DNA of 64,000 nt from Epiperipatus broadwayi. Its lineage: Eukaryota; Onychophora; Udeonychophora; Euonychophora; Peripatidae. Shown here piece by piece: positions 35,125-48,484 of this stretch. Location: positions 3,720,001 through 3,784,000 of the forward strand of contig JAQFVV010000031.1 of the NCBI GenBank assembly GCA_028023455.1, read 5' to 3'. A program made the position numbers and the translations under genes. The notes under the pieces are model-generated. The model saw nothing but the letters and a program-made list of their open reading frames with translations. It ran no database searches and was not told the DNA's origin. How positions within the stretch are numbered: the stretch's first letter is position 1; each line of letters starts with the position of its first letter.

Positions 35125-35960
35125 AGCCAATACAAAAGAAAATCCCCAGCAACTTTTATATTGGATGATTATTAATTTGTGAATGTAAACCAGTTTAAAT
35201 TCCTTGCTAGTTTTATAAGTAGAAAAGTGGATGTAAATGTTGAAATATAACAAAGACTCCAATGTGCTGCATTGTTTTTAACAAAATAAAAGAGTATGGT
35301 CCCAGCAAACTAACTATTGCAACCAAATTAGCTGCAGGTAGAACTGTCATTTTATTTAATTCATGATATGGAAGTGAGATGCGGACATCTTATCAGTATA
35401 ATATAAAGGCATTAGAAAAGTTTCATTTCAGGATGCTCTGTAAAATATAAAAAATGCAATGTCAGATCATAAGGTTTAATCAATATGTGATTATATTCCA
35501 TTGTTATAAAAATCACACTTTCATTGAATTGGATATGTAAAACATATGATCAATACAAGAGTCCCTAAAAGAGTGTTTTGAGCATAGTTTTTGTGAGAGA
35601 AATAGACACTATATTACAAAGATTATCTCAAAGACAATCTAAAAAAGTGAAATGTTAATTGTTTCTTTAAGAAGATATGACCGAAAATAAAATAGACTGA
35701 AACACTGCAATTAGACATGATGCTTAAGTATTTGAAAAAGAAGTTTTCTGCTGAAGAAACTAAGACAACAAAATAAAATATCAAATAAACAAAAAAGGGG
35801 TCAGCATGTTCTATATATGGACACACTGTGTTCATGGATTTGATTGTATAATCGTTGCAAAACTCATTTCTAGAGCAATTTTTTTCTTTCGCTCCTTCCT
35901 TTCTTTTTTTTTTTTAAGATAGAATGGCTACACTTGTTTTTGTTGTTGTTATTATTATTA
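35125..35960 (+). pseudogene. Decayed LINE 3' end, family 1
   Basis: This aligns with the 3' half of the LINE relic at 27.45-28.2 kb. AAACCAGTTTAAATTCCTTG begins the matching thumb region. WKDAD/EMRTSYQY and ALEKFHFRMLCKI (near 35385-35450) represent GSETWTTY and LEKFHxRCLRKI, followed by QCQIIRFNQ, HTFIELDM and a closing TKTKISNKQKRGQHVLYMDT-like stretch with many stops. The 3' side includes GAATGGCTACACTTGTTTTT and a (GTT/ATT)n end, parallel to GAATGACCACACTCATTTAT at 28196. It is 5' truncated, as usual for LINE insertions. Confidence 0.7.
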
Positions 35961-38040
35961 TCATTGTTAGTAACATATAATATTGTGTTTGAACAATAAA
36001 AAAGATAAAATATATAATTAAAATGGACAGTAAAATTAAAATAGCTGTATTCTTTTAAATAAAAATTCTAATTTTAATTTCGTGTTAAATGTATAGACTT
36101 TATTTCCATGTAAAAATATTGTATTTCTATAATACAGCTTTTATAATAAAAAAAAATGCAAATAACATTGATTAATTTGCTTGCACCTGTATTTTCATTA
36201 TAAAAGGGTCAACTAAGAGGTCTTTAGATGTTGGAAAAGGCAATGATGCAAAATATCAAGCTACTCAGTTTTATATGGATTCACACTGAGCCAAGAATAT
36301 TCACAATTTTTCAAAATAAAAGAAATGACTTAAAATTTGATGCAAGACTTTACTGTATTAAATTTAAAATGTATGTTATAATATTTACATAGATGCTTCC
36401 TTTAATTCTATAATTCAAATATTTAATTAGTGATTGATCAAATGAAAAGATTTATGGTATGATAAACAGTGCATCCATTTATAATGTACACAACTTGTGA
36501 TTCAAATTCAGATTAATTTTTTTCCAAAAAAACTAGAAATTTTTAAGAAAGCTTTTGTTTTTTTAAATATTCAGTTCACACTGTCCAATAATTTAATTAA
36601 GGAATATGAATAGTAAATAAAGGTCAGATTCAAAGAACTGTCTTATATAATTGTTTGGTGTTTTTGTTAAATTGGAATTTGGACCTAAAGTGACCACTGC
36701 CTAGAATTGTCACTCTGAGAAGATGTATTAATTATAATTATCCCATAGTAGATATATGTGTGACTATACTATTAAGCTTATGATGTAAATAAATTTATAA
36801 TATTTGTGAGGATCAGCCATACATAAGATTATATTCAGGTGATTAGGGACCAGGAATTTATGACAAATATGCTCAACCATAAAAAATAAAGTTGTATTAT
36901 AAGATTTGATGGAAAGATTAATGTTGTAAAATTAATCAAAATAAACTATGGACACTTTATATAGAATTAATGTTTTCCATCATGCATGTTAACTTAAAAA
37001 AGAAAAGAGAATAAAGAGATGGAAGAAATGGTTTTATTAATAAAAAAAATTATACTTTTCTGACAATTATAATTTGGTTTAAATACTGTATTAAGATGTT
37101 CATGTGTAACATTGTCTGATCTGTATATTAATTATATGCCAATTTCATCAGAAGTAACATGTTCTACAAGATTTAGTCTGGTATTGCAAAAAGTTGCCAT
37201 GTAGGAGTCATCATCATCACATTAAAGAAAATATTTTCAAAGCTCATTAAATATATATATATATGATGGTCAATTTCCTGATGTTTAATATCAGGTAGCA
37301 CCAAAATCAATTAAATAAGTATAAATAAACACATCTTGGTTGCCCATTACATACTGTTTAGATACAGGGAGTTCTAAAATGCTTTCTGGAAGATCATTGT
37401 GGCCATTTTTAGTAGCGATTTCACTAATAATAAGAAAAACCAAGAAACAGATCGAATTGTGTGAATAATATGAGATTGACTTTAACAAACACTTAACCAT
37501 GAATTTTGAATTAGTTGCTCAGAATCAAATAGAACCATTATATTAAATATTACATTAATCAATATCAAATTCCAATTCTTTTCTTAAGAAAAAAAATACT
37601 TTTAATACATTAGTTTTATTTTTCTTTAAATAATAAAATGAAAAAATAAAACAAAATTTAATATCACATAATATGATGTCATTAATTAAATCAATATTCT
37701 TATAATTGAATGTCAGTAAAGATACAAATAACTACTGTCATGAAGTAAAAATTTTGATTGTATGGTATAAATTCTAAATTTTTTATTATTATTTTTAATG
37801 GAAATGCTAATAGAAACATATGCAAAGAAAAGAGATAAAACTGAGAAAAGTATTCTGTTGTTTTTTTTTTTATTTAAAAAAGAAAAATGGTATCATATAT
37901 TAGTATAGAAAATGGCTGATAGATTAAACACACAGATGAATAGACTGTCATCTAATGTGAAATAATCATTAGAACAAAAACATTAAATATTTAAATTAGT
38001 ATTCATTAGTGTTCAATGATAGTAGAGATTTCTCAGATAT
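35961..38040. other. AT-rich stretch, no gene recognised
   Basis: No coding frame, repeat family or long inverted repeat recognised. The left terminus of the hAT relic that follows may lie somewhere in here. Confidence 0.45.
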
Positions 38041-38089
38041 TGTTAGTTATTAACTTTTATTTGAGGAAATGATGAACATTTCAATATAA

Positions 38090-39404
38090 CTAATGAAATG
38101 TTATTTCTTATCCAACTTGACACAATGATGCAACAATTAAGTTTTGGCTACCATAATTTGTCTAGATTTTTCACTGATGAAATCAAATTGATGATTAGAA
38201 AAAAATAAGGCAATTTTAAAATATTTAAAAAGTGAAATGGGTGAAAATAAATTAAAAAAAAAAAAAAAAGTTTTCCATTGTATAATTCACTACCAAAACT
38301 ATGAGTGTGAATATAAAAAATGTGATGAAAGTTATTGTTAAGTGCATAAATAAAACTAAATCCAGATTCACACAATCATTGAGAATACAAATATACAGAT
38401 TTGATATAGTATTGCAATGCTTGATGACTTTCAATGGAAGCTATACTAAAAAGATTTTTTTAAATTAAAAAATGAGAGGAAGCTCTTTGTGGAATTTAAA
38501 GAAAGACCTGTATCTAAATTGGACAATAAAAAGTGATGATGCAATTTATCATTTTTGTCAATATAATTACCCATCTAAATGAACTGAATACAAACTTACA
38601 AAAAGAAAATCAAGCAATCAAAAGAAATTGAAAGCATTTCAAAATTAATTAAATAAGAACAATCTCATTAAATTTCCAACATTTTGCAGAACTTTTATTA
38701 ATATTTATGGAAAATAAAAATGTACTGATATTAAAAAAAAAAGATATAATAAATTAATACAAAGATTTGCTAATTTTGGAAACAAATAAATATATTTCAA
38801 AATATTTTTATCTCAATGCATGATATTGGGTATAAACAAATTCCTGAAAATTTTCAGTTGGAAATTTTAAAATTCCAAGAGAAAACTGGTTTAAAAACTA
38901 AATTTTTGGAACTTAAATACTCAAGAATTTTTAAATTTAGTTGGCAATGCCATGAAAGTAGTATCACTACTTGGAGCATAAATAAATAAGAACACTTTTG
39001 TACCAAAATGACATTTACTAAATCAAAAAATAGATTTGGAATAATTGATGAAAATTTAGAATACATCTTATTCATTGCCACTACTAAAATTGTATCAGAT
39101 ATAAATTTATTGTTAAAAAAGTATGTAATGAAAAATATTTTATCAAATTTTGGATTACATTTTTGTATTAACATTATATTTACTTATTTTAGTTTGCAGT
39201 TATATGTACAATTATATGTAAATATAATAATATAATGACAATGATAATAATTGTGATTAATAAATATTGAAATAGTAAATATGAAAATAAATGATTTTAC
39301 ATCATTTTTACATTCTTTTATTTTGAATCAATAAAAATAATGGCCCTCGTCTACATCAGATAAGTTTGAGTTGGCTTACTACTGAAAAAGATTGACTACT
39401 CCTG
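38090..39404 (+). pseudogene. hAT transposase relic (ZBED/GTF2IRD2-like family)
   Basis: Plus-strand frames give FHCIIHYQNYECEYKKCDES near 38270-38330, the CxxHxxALC-type central block. Near 38450-38520 they give FKLKNERKLFVEFKERPVSK, the LRxEVxxFLxEKGxP block, and near 38840-38900 PENFQLEILKFQEKTGLKTK, the FPxNLQxELIDLQCD block. Near 39010-39065 FTKSKNRFGIIDENLEYIL is the C-terminal dimerisation block (MxxxKSKxRSRLTDENLxxxL). The right end, read inward from 39404, is CAGGAGTAGTCAATCTTTTT, a hAT terminus. Stops and shifts are frequent. The left terminus was not found. Confidence 0.75.
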
Positions 39405-40750
39405 TTTTATATATATAGCATATAGTATCATATAATTTTGAATTTATATATACACATATATGCATTCATTTTATTTATTAGCAGTTATTCATAAGTGAGA
39501 ATGATCATTTCTAATCCAGAAATAAAAAAGAAAAAAATGGAGGAAATACAAAAAAATTTATGAATCTCTATAGCAGAATATTCTTTATATACATATAAGT
39601 TTGTGTATGCTTCTTAATTATTTCCACAAGACATAAAGAAAGATGTTTGTTAATGTAAAAATCTTCTGGCTGCTCACATAAATTAATTTCAAAAACTCAT
39701 CATCATAGCTACCACACAGCACTTAATCCATCTTGAGTCTACCAAATCTATTAAGTAATGTTTGTCCATACTCATTAAAGCACTTGATGTATTTATTTCA
39801 TAACAACTTGGGGTAATATCTATTTTTAATATTATTTAGTACTCATATTTTGTATAAAATCATTAACCTTTATATTGAAATTGTTTAATTCTATTTTTTT
39901 ATTATTACTATCGAAAGTTTAATAATTATATTTAGTCGGTAGATGGAGAAATTGAGCGTAATGAGGAATGAATGAATAAAAATGAAAAATATTATATGAC
40001 TATCATTTGTGTTCTTTTGTTTCAGGAACTAATGATCATATTTCAAATAGTATTTCTTTTCATCATATATAAATAACCATTTAATTTTAAGTAGTCTTCT
40101 AATAAAATTTCATATCAAATAACGGATTTAAACAAAAATTTGATAGTTTCTGAAATCAATATTTATTATGCATCATCTAAATAGTAATTAATGTAAAATG
40201 TATTATTGTATTATATATTGTTTTTTGTTACAGTTTATTTATTTAAAATAATACTTATATATTAACATTCATTGGTGAGCAATTTGACAGGATTGTAATA
40301 GAATGATTTCCTATTATTTTTTATATAATTGTTAGAGTTAAAAAAACGTTACACTTATGAAACAAAAGATAAGCAAACATAAGCAAAAAAAAATCTAAAA
40401 AAAAAAACCATCTCGATGGTCACAATTATGTATCATGCAACATGATTATACAAATAACATGTTTCTTTATCAATAAAATATTTGGAATCTTAATCCCAAG
40501 TATTGAAATATTAGCATAGGTTATATTAAAACAATAATCAAAGAACAAACTACTGTTGATGATGATCGTGTATTAAGTTGTTTGAGCGAAGTAGTCTAAC
40601 GCTAATTATTTCAAATTGAATTAATGGAGAGAACATAATACTGCAATTATTTTTCTGTGACAAGTCCCAAAAATAATCTATATTTAATTTCTTTAGTAAA
40701 ATTTAAATACAAGTATATTATATATACTTTTAAGCTAGACGTAATTAGAG
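39405..40750. other. AT-rich stretch, no gene recognised
   Basis: A/T-rich with a TA run near 39410-39420; no feature recognised. Confidence 0.5.
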
Positions 40751-40755
40751 AGGAT

Positions 40756-41215
40756 TTGAATCCAGACTTTCAATTTCCCGTTATTCATCCCTCAATCTTA
40801 TAAAACTGATACACATGACCACATACATGTGGAAAAAATAAATAATCTCCAATATACGTATTTTGTGCTGAACTAGCCCTTATCAGCTGGTCCAGATCAT
40901 CATCTCACACACACATATATAATCAGTGCTCGATTTATATTAGGATAGCAAATCTTCAAACTTTAATGGACAGACTTCAATGATATGGATAGCTGAAGAA
41001 TTGGAGAGTGGAGAAGAGTAAAACCTGTCCATTAAAGTTTGAAGATTTGCTAGCCTGAGCACTGATTGTATATGAGCATGGGAGATAATGATCTGGACCA
41101 ACCGATAAGAGCTGGTTCAGCACGAAATACGTATAGTGGAGATCATTTATCTTTTTCGCATCAGTTGTATAAGGTGGAGGGATGAATACAGGGAGCTTAA
41201 AAGTCTGGGTTCAAA
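40756..41215. mobile_element. Foldback palindrome, family A (A2)
   Basis: The left arm (about 40756-40978) and right arm (about 41017-41215) are inverted copies that almost meet, with a centre near 40990-41000. Paired words include TGAACCCAGACTTTnAA at the ends, TATTCATCCCTC, ATACGTATTTYGTGCTGAAC, TGGTCCAGATCATYATCTC, AATCAGTGCTC and TAGCAAATCTTCAAACTTTA. The A1 element at 20.1-21.1 kb shares TGCTRAACCAGC, the GGWCCAGA word and CTTTAATGGACAG in the same order, so both belong to one family. There is no coding frame. Confidence 0.85.
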
Positions 41216-41592
41216 ATTCTTCAGTAAAATAATCCTCACTAATATTAAAAATGATTCTGAAAATATAATATTCATAAAGAACAATATTAGAAAGCACAGA
41301 AAATAAATAGAAAACTTTTTTTTTTTTAAAAAAAAAAAAGATATTTCGATTTACCGTGTAGTATGATATTCTTAGATTTTTCACCCACTATAACGCTTGG
41401 GAGACATTTATTTATACTGAATAATATTTTTGCAGTGCAATTAATGGATAATCTCTAGTCTAATGAGTGACTAAGAAAAATTACTATTTATTCGTATTAT
41501 TTCTGTAATGTCAATTTTTATTATTACTATTTTAAAAAATAAAGCAAAAATTTGATTTTAGGATTTTTCATACAATTTTTTCTTTTATTTCT
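41216..41592. other. AT-rich spacer
   Basis: A/T runs near 41318-41340. No feature recognised. Confidence 0.5.
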
Positions 41593-41690
41593 TTTTTTTT
41601 TTTTTTTCATATGTCAAATGCGTTGGCCGGGAAGCGAACCCTGGCCAGCTGCTTGGAAAGCAGTTAAGCTAACCACTAAGCCATCAACGC
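41593..41690 (-). mobile_element. tRNA-Gly(TCC)-like SINE or retroposed tRNA (family V tail)
   Basis: Minus-strand 41690-41620 reads as a 71-base tRNA-like unit. Acceptor halves are GCGTTGA and CCAACGC, the D-arm is GGCTTAGTGGTTAGC, the anticodon loop TTTCCAA gives TCC (Gly), and the T-arm is CAGGGTTCGCTTCCCGG. The A box and B box are clear. Mismatches at the last acceptor pair, the first anticodon-stem pair and one T-stem pair argue against a working gene. It is followed by ATTTGACATATGA and a long A run, the same tail as the SINEs at 8.66 and 55.8 kb. That marks it as a retroposon with a different tRNA head. Confidence 0.8.
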
Positions 41691-42085
41691 TTTTTTTTTT
41701 TTAACTTCAATGTAGTTTTATTCAATTCCTACAAAATAGTTACATGACATGTTTATCTTTAACAACTCGCATTAAAAAAGATTTTCAAAATAAATTAAAA
41801 ACCAATATATCTTTATTGATTTTACCTTAGCTTACAATTCTGTTTGGGAAAATGATCTAAAAGTTTCTAAAATTGTTAACGCAGAAAATCATTAATTTAC
41901 ATGACAAAATACTTTTTAATAAAAAAAATTCAAGTAACACTAAATAGCAATCATAGCAGGCGGAAAATTTTACAGAATGTTTTATCATAGGATTCTGTTT
42001 TCTCAATTATTTTATTTAATATATACAGTAGCGATCTTCCAAAAACAGAACACAGGAAATCGTTTATGCATTATATCACTACTTT
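41691..42085. other. AT-rich spacer
   Basis: No feature recognised. The start of the following LINE relic may reach into this stretch. Confidence 0.45.
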
Positions 42086-42089
42086 GACT

Positions 42090-42840
42090 TCACAAAACTT
42101 GATTTATTTATTTTTAAATATTGGGATCTTATTCATAATGCAATAAAAACAATAAACTGAATATAATATTTTGCAAAAATAGACTGAAGCACAATTCTAC
42201 TTTATATTATTTTAAAAGAATCTTGAATTATCACCTAATTTATCTTTCTCATTTATCTAAAGTTAGATCTAAAATAAATTGTAGGAATAATCTCTTTAGA
42301 AAAATAGTTGGCACTATTTTTGGTTGTGATGCAAGTACTCTACATACACTTGGTTTGTACTAACACTACTGGTGAAGATTGTGATCTTGTTAAATGATTA
42401 TATTAAACTTCTGGACATTCAATTGAATATTACTAGTCTACTCAAGTCTATTCCTTTACAGAGACTTATTATTATTTCACATATTCTTTTAATAAATATC
42501 AGAAGCTAAATTGCCTCACATAAAAAATGTATAAATAGCTGCAGACTTGCAATTTAAGACTCCTCTCAAAACAAAATCCTTTTTCCGGATGTTCAATCAA
42601 AAATCTACAACTGAAGAATTATGGACATTCCAGATCTAATAGTAAAGCCAGTTAGATTTGATGTGACTAGATGTTACTGGATTCTCATCAACAAATTCAG
42701 GATGGTCCTGTGGCAAACACAAACCATGAACTACACACTATCAAATCTCTGGTAGCAGTGACAAAATTTAAGGATTTAATAAAGTCTTTGATGATTCTAT
42801 TTCTTTTTGGAATATCTAATGATTACTTTATGATATTTAT
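42090..42840 (+). pseudogene. Decayed LINE, C-terminal part (second family)
   Basis: Plus-strand frames give LSYFKRILNYHLIYLSHLSK near 42200, then KVRSKINCRNNLFRKIVGTI with FGCDASTLHTLGL (42260-42355). This matches the KLxSRNNLLRKLxGTxWGAxAxxLRTSALAL block just after the reverse transcriptase core in a common animal LINE type. LDIQLNITSLLKSIPLQRL (42410-42460) matches the VDxxLNxxxRxITGCLxPTP block, and TEELWTFQI near 42610 the following region. Later words (LINKFRMVLWQTQTMNYTL) fit the distal end. Stops and frameshifts show inactivity. It is distinct from the GSETW families elsewhere in the window. Confidence 0.65.
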
Positions 42841-42860
42841 TAATAATTAAACTGTCTACT

Positions 42861-45800
42861 AAAAACAAGGCCACATGATAAATTGTAAATAAATTTACAG
42901 ACATCAGCATATAAACAACATAACTTTTACATTAAATCTTATAATTTGCATAAACATAAAAAGGTAGGCATAAATTTATAAAACAATTGAGATAATAAAT
43001 CACCCAAAATGAAAGTAATTATTAATTTTTATGTAATTATACATATTAACATTTCTATCATTATAAACAATACCAAGTTAACTAAATCATCACAATAACA
43101 CATCCTCAAAGAATAAAATATAACAAAACCACTGATTTTATATAGTTACTTAAAAATATTGGAACATTTGATTCACTATATATATTCTAACCTATTAAAA
43201 AGTGAAGATTCCTAATTAAATTAAAAGAAATTCGGAAGCCTAAACACTTCTGTCTATGATTCGTATAGGATGGGTAACACACCATCTTTTACCTAATATT
43301 TTTACCTCATAGCTCGACGTTAGATTAGTTATAAAATTCAGCTACAGTGATATGCAGTCAAGACAGAGATAGAATTTAAAAAAAAATTATCATTAATAAA
43401 TAAATTTAAAAAAAATTTTTAGAATAAACTATCATTCTCTCTCTATCCAAAACACATTCTCTGAGCTGTAAGTACTTGCACTGTTCGACAATGATGATGA
43501 TGATTTCATGTCATTGTTAATATTACTGACTAAAACAAAACATTCATTAATTTGCCAATATGATCTCAATATTATTGTTATTATACACTTAGACGTTTCA
43601 ATCTCTTAAGCCATGCCACGCTTGTAATATTGATCATAATGAATCAATTCTTAATTTAAGAGCACTTATAATAATGACCCTAATCTCAGGGTTCTCTGTT
43701 GTTTTTAAGGAAAATGCTCGGCAGTATTGTGTTGTCGCATATGACTGACATTCTGGTCGGCTGTAGGAAACATTTACCTTATTTAAATTCCAGGTGTCTT
43801 CATCCACATATCAACTATTATAATATTTAACGAGATGATAACCATATTCAATAACAACGCATAATTTTGAATAATACAGCCCTTTTAATCCAGAATCTCA
43901 GTCGGAATGATGAAAAGACAAGGGTGCTTTTGTGTCCTTCCATCATCCATGACAACACAATAATTTAACTAAGATTTATTACTTAGACACTTCACTTAAA
44001 TGTGTACGAAACAATGTGCAACCAAAGCTGGTAGTTTAGGAATAAAGTGATTTTACACACACATAAAATAAAATGTCTTGGTCTGAAGTTTTCAATTCCA
44101 TAAATAATTCTTATTAAATTAAAATATAATGAAATATTCTGATCTGCTTACAATTATCTATCTGGTGTATTGAATTTAAGAGTTCATAAATGATTTCGGA
44201 CTCAAGAAAAGTATTGCACGTATTATGCAAATACACTTTTATTTAGCACACAAGAAAAATGACTCAAAACAACTTGTAACAAGACTATAATTTATTATTA
44301 AATTTTAACAGGATTATAATTTATTATTACAATTTAACAAAACTATCCTTTATTATTAACATAATAAACAAACATATATAATTTATTCGATCCCATATGG
44401 ATAAAACAAAATATAACTAACGTTAATTTGTCTATATTTTTAGACTTGGATTCGAACTACTTCTTCATCTTTTTACAATTATGCAAATTGAATAAAAAGA
44501 AAATAAATATTATTATCGATACATCGACTCATCCATTTAGTGTATCTTATATGAACGGCTGCTTAACTTTATTAACTAACTATTTGTTTTAAAATAAAAA
44601 CAATCTGATTCTAGGCAATATGTAAAAAAAACGATTTTTATTATCATATCTTTAATTAAATGATAGTTTTTATTTAGATAACTTATTATAATTTATGGGT
44701 TATTTATCAGAAGTTACACTTATTATTTTAATGTTTACCTTAATAACAACTGAAGTTGTTATACACACTGTTTTTCTCAGTATAAGTTATATTGTGAGTG
44801 CTACTTAATCATTAACCCGAATTAAACCTAGTATTTGAACCCTCCATTGGCAAATAAAAATTTCTAAATCACGCAATTTTAAACTTACTCTCTCCATTGA
44901 CTTACGTGTGGATTACCAGCACTATTCCGCCGCACAATCCAGACATTGATCATATATACTAGCATGCTATTTATACTAAATGGATCGTGAGGAATTAACC
45001 TCCAATATACCCGTTATCTTGCCATATCTTTCTAAACAAAACACAATATTCAACACCTTCCGTGGTGGAATTATCTCTATTTTCTCATGAGGAATATGGA
45101 ATAACACCGAAGGTCTGTAGAGTTAACTACTATGTTAAAATAGTTTGGTGGGTCCTTGCCTCTTACTTGGGCATAATAGGAACACACACCAAATATAATC
45201 TTCTCCTGGGATTTTAACGAATGAAATACACTAAATACGATATAAATTACTGATCGTCCTAACTCTGAGAAGCGATCACTTGGGTTATAAACATACCCGA
45301 ATATTAGATTTATCTATTCCCCTCATGGAAAATAAAGCTTTTGGGGAGATCATTTTCCATCCCATAAAATAGATACATTACAATTATTACTTATGCGAAT
45401 ATTAAGCATATACCAATGCTATATCAGGGCAAGACAAGCAAATACACTAATTAAACTAAATTTATGTTCCGGGGTATACTTAGATCAACGTCTGAAATCA
45501 ATGGATTAATTTTCACCTTTGCCAAAGAAACATTCAACAAGTAATTGGTAGTATAGTATCTTGAACTAAATTAAGTGAATGCATTAATAAAGAATAATTG
45601 GGAATAAGTTCCTCAATTAACATAGTATAAATTTGTTTCAAACTTTAAATAAGTAATATCCTGTATATCACTTCTCTTTAATTACTTCTGATAATTTTAA
45701 CTAGATATTTTACCTATTAAGTATCTAAATTTTTCTTCTTTTACGCATCTAACATATAAATTTATACCCATACTTGCATATCATAAGTAAACACATTTTA

Positions 45801-47960
45801 TAAAAAAAAAAAAAATTTTTTTTTTTTGATGTCAAATATAAATTTAACCTAGAATAATTACATGAAAACATACCTTTGTGATTACAAGGTCATTTAAAAT
45901 ATTACTTGACTATACAGCCTTTTAACCTGTTGATATAAAAAAAAAATACACATAATTTTACAAATTAGTAAAAAAAAATCATTACTTAACAAGTGCTTAT
46001 TATCTCACTAGAAAAATGTTTTTTCGTTGGGCAATTTATCTAGATGAAGAACTTGATCCATTCGAAGCAAATTTAAAATAAGAAACACATTTTTATTATT
46101 TCATTTATATAAAAGTTGCCTCCATTCTGGTGCAATTAATAAATTAGGCAAAGAAAAACCTAGCAGCGTTGGATGTTAACTCTTCCTTGAATTAACTGAT
46201 ATAAATTTGGGATCCAAGAAAACAATACATATTTTAACATGACGAATATTTGACGATAGACGATCACATATACAATTCTTTTTTTTTTACTATTGGCGAT
46301 ACGTATCATTTCTAGCTAGCTGGCTTATCAATAAAATAATGCGCGAATTTTCCAAAATACTATTATTATAAGGACTGCAGCTGACTTACGTGGATATAAA
46401 GTTTTAACGACTCCAATTGATGTATAATATAACATCTTATATTATAGTTATAATTAAGTCACTAATGTTTTTTTTTTTTTTTTAGTTTTTGTTCCTACTC
46501 TAGGAATTGTAATTTGTCTTTAATAAGGAATTCTCCGTAAAATGCACACATACAAATTTTCCGATATTTGCCTTGAGAAAATTTATATTTTCTTTTTAAA
46601 AAAAATATACAGGTGCATAAGTAAATATCATTGATCATTAATATTATTTTTAGATAATTTTCAGTGAATAAAACATATTTTAACGTGGGGAACTTACATT
46701 ATTTTCAAAGCAGACAATTTCTTTTAGAAAGAGCGTGAAATTTTCTAGTTAACTTTCCTTGGCTTTTATAATATGTCTTTTAATTATAATTTTTCTTTTA
46801 TACCACGAAAAGATAATTAAATAAGGTAAAGTTAACAAATCATTGATTATCTCCTGGAAATTACTTATATTACTTATTTTAAATATAATGACATTTTCCG
46901 TGATTGCTGTAGTCAATACGGTCATTTTGAACTTTAGCATAAGATAGTACATTTTTGCGTATAAAAAGCTTTAAAATAGGTAGATGGCAACAGAAAACAG
47001 AATATCTTATCAAAAGGGATTAGCCACGCATGATATTATTAAAAATTTACTGGACTTATATTTATTTCTGCAATAAAAAATAAATAAAAAATTTGTTACC
47101 GAATTTCAGTACTGCTTCTTCCTTGTAAAACTAGAGTCAGACTAAACTTTCTTCAAAATTTGGCGGTCTTCTTTTAGCGACCTCTTACAGAAAAATAATC
47201 ATTTAATTATACCATCAATAAAAGAAAAGAAAAAAAAAACTTATTACAATTATATAGTTTTCGTATTATTTACTCCAATTACAAATTAATTTGATATTAT
47301 ACTAAAAATTAATTAAATACATTTAATCAATAATTAGTGATGTATATTTCTTTTAAATATGATTTTCTACAAAAATAAATTATCAGAAGTTATTGTGCTT
47401 TATGATAAGACATTCATCTACTCTCCCTCTCTACCCATCCAAAATCAATTACTGTTTATAATATGTGCTTTTATACTACATTAAATTGCTCTTATTGTTA
47501 ATATTTTAATTAAATTATTCATGCTCTTCTTCAAAATGACATTGGATTACCCAATTTTTTTTTTAGTTATTTGCTTAAAACACGTTAAAGTGAGTAAATA
47601 GCATATTTTATTAATCACTTAATATTATTATTATTTTATCTTTTTATTTTCTAAAAAAGGATAGCATTGTTTTCCTGTGGAAACAATGCCAAATAAACCA
47701 AGTGTCAACAACACTAGGTTACAATATATATTATTATTAATTTTGATCATAATTAGAGTAAGATTCTTAAGTTGAAGAAAAAACTAGAGAGAGATAGATT
47801 GAAACAATTCACAATTGTGAGGAATGGTGGAATCCATTTTATAGTAATTAATGTAGTATTGAGAAACTTAAAAGTCTAAACAAGTAATAGATCATTTTGG
47901 AGAAATATCATTTATACAATCTCCAGGATGTCAAAGTTCATTCTATAGACATCAAACAAT
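42861..47960. other. About 5 kb without recognised transposons; locally CpG-richer
   Basis: No open frame over 70 codons and no family motif on either strand. About 43600-43800 and 44880-45500 carry more CpG and mixed-composition words than elsewhere (for example CAGCACTATTCCGCCGCACA, CTTCCGTGGTGGAATTATC, CTTGCCTCTTACTTGGGC). On the minus strand a TATAAATAGCATGCTAG word lies near 44977 upstream of GGTAATCCACACGTAAGTC. This could be unique intergenic or intronic DNA, a promoter region or an unrecognised LTR; the sequence does not decide. A/T runs occur near 45805-45830 and 46469-46485. Confidence 0.4.
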
Positions 47961-47970
47961 AACATCAACA

Positions 47971-48256
47971 ATTAAAACTGGCAAAACTCTCAATACATAT
48001 TGCCACTCAGTGCAAGCCAGAGTAATCAATGGATGCCAGAAGACTTGTACATAAAATCCCATCTAGTGCCTACTCATCCAATATCTTCATACTAGTTTTT
48101 GACTTGCGGCCTTCGTCAGTGAGGAACCATGGATATTGGATATATCCTCACACTAGTTTCTGGTTTGTGGCCCTCATCAGTGAGGAACCATGGATATTGA
48201 TTACTCTGGCTTGCACTGAGTGGCAATACATATAGAGAGTTTTGCCTGTTTTAATA
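47971..48256. mobile_element. Foldback element, family B (B2)
   Basis: The left end reads ATTAAAACTGGCAAAACTCT then TACATATTGCCACTCAGTGC and AAGCCAGAGTAATCAATGG. The right end is its inverse: ATTACTCTGGCTTGCACTGA, GTGGCAATACATATAGAGAG, TTTTGCCTGTTTTAAT. The interior holds two direct copies of a unit of about 50 bases, ACTAGTTTYTGRYTTGYGGC CYTCRTCAGTGAGGAACCATGGATATTG (48093-48142 and 48153-48200). Total length is about 285 bases, with arms of about 58 bases. There is no coding potential. Confidence 0.85.
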
Positions 48257-48484
48257 ACAGTTGAGAGCAAGCATAGGAAGTGGTGATCATGTGATGTTTA
48301 TTAGCATCAACAATCATCATGATTGGATGGAAAGATATCTTAAAGTATATGTGACATAAAATGTAGTTTAAGTGCTTCCTAATATTAGTTCAAATTTTAG
48401 AAATCTATGATTTAAAGCAATAAAATCTTAATCCTGGAACAAAATTATTGATATATGTAAATATTTATTATTTCATTAGCTGCA

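Noticed and set aside
41620-41690. A functional tRNA-Gly(TCC) gene
   Set aside because: The cloverleaf is nearly complete, but mismatches occur in the acceptor, anticodon and T stems, and the downstream TGACATATGA plus long A run is the SINE tail. Retroposed copy preferred.
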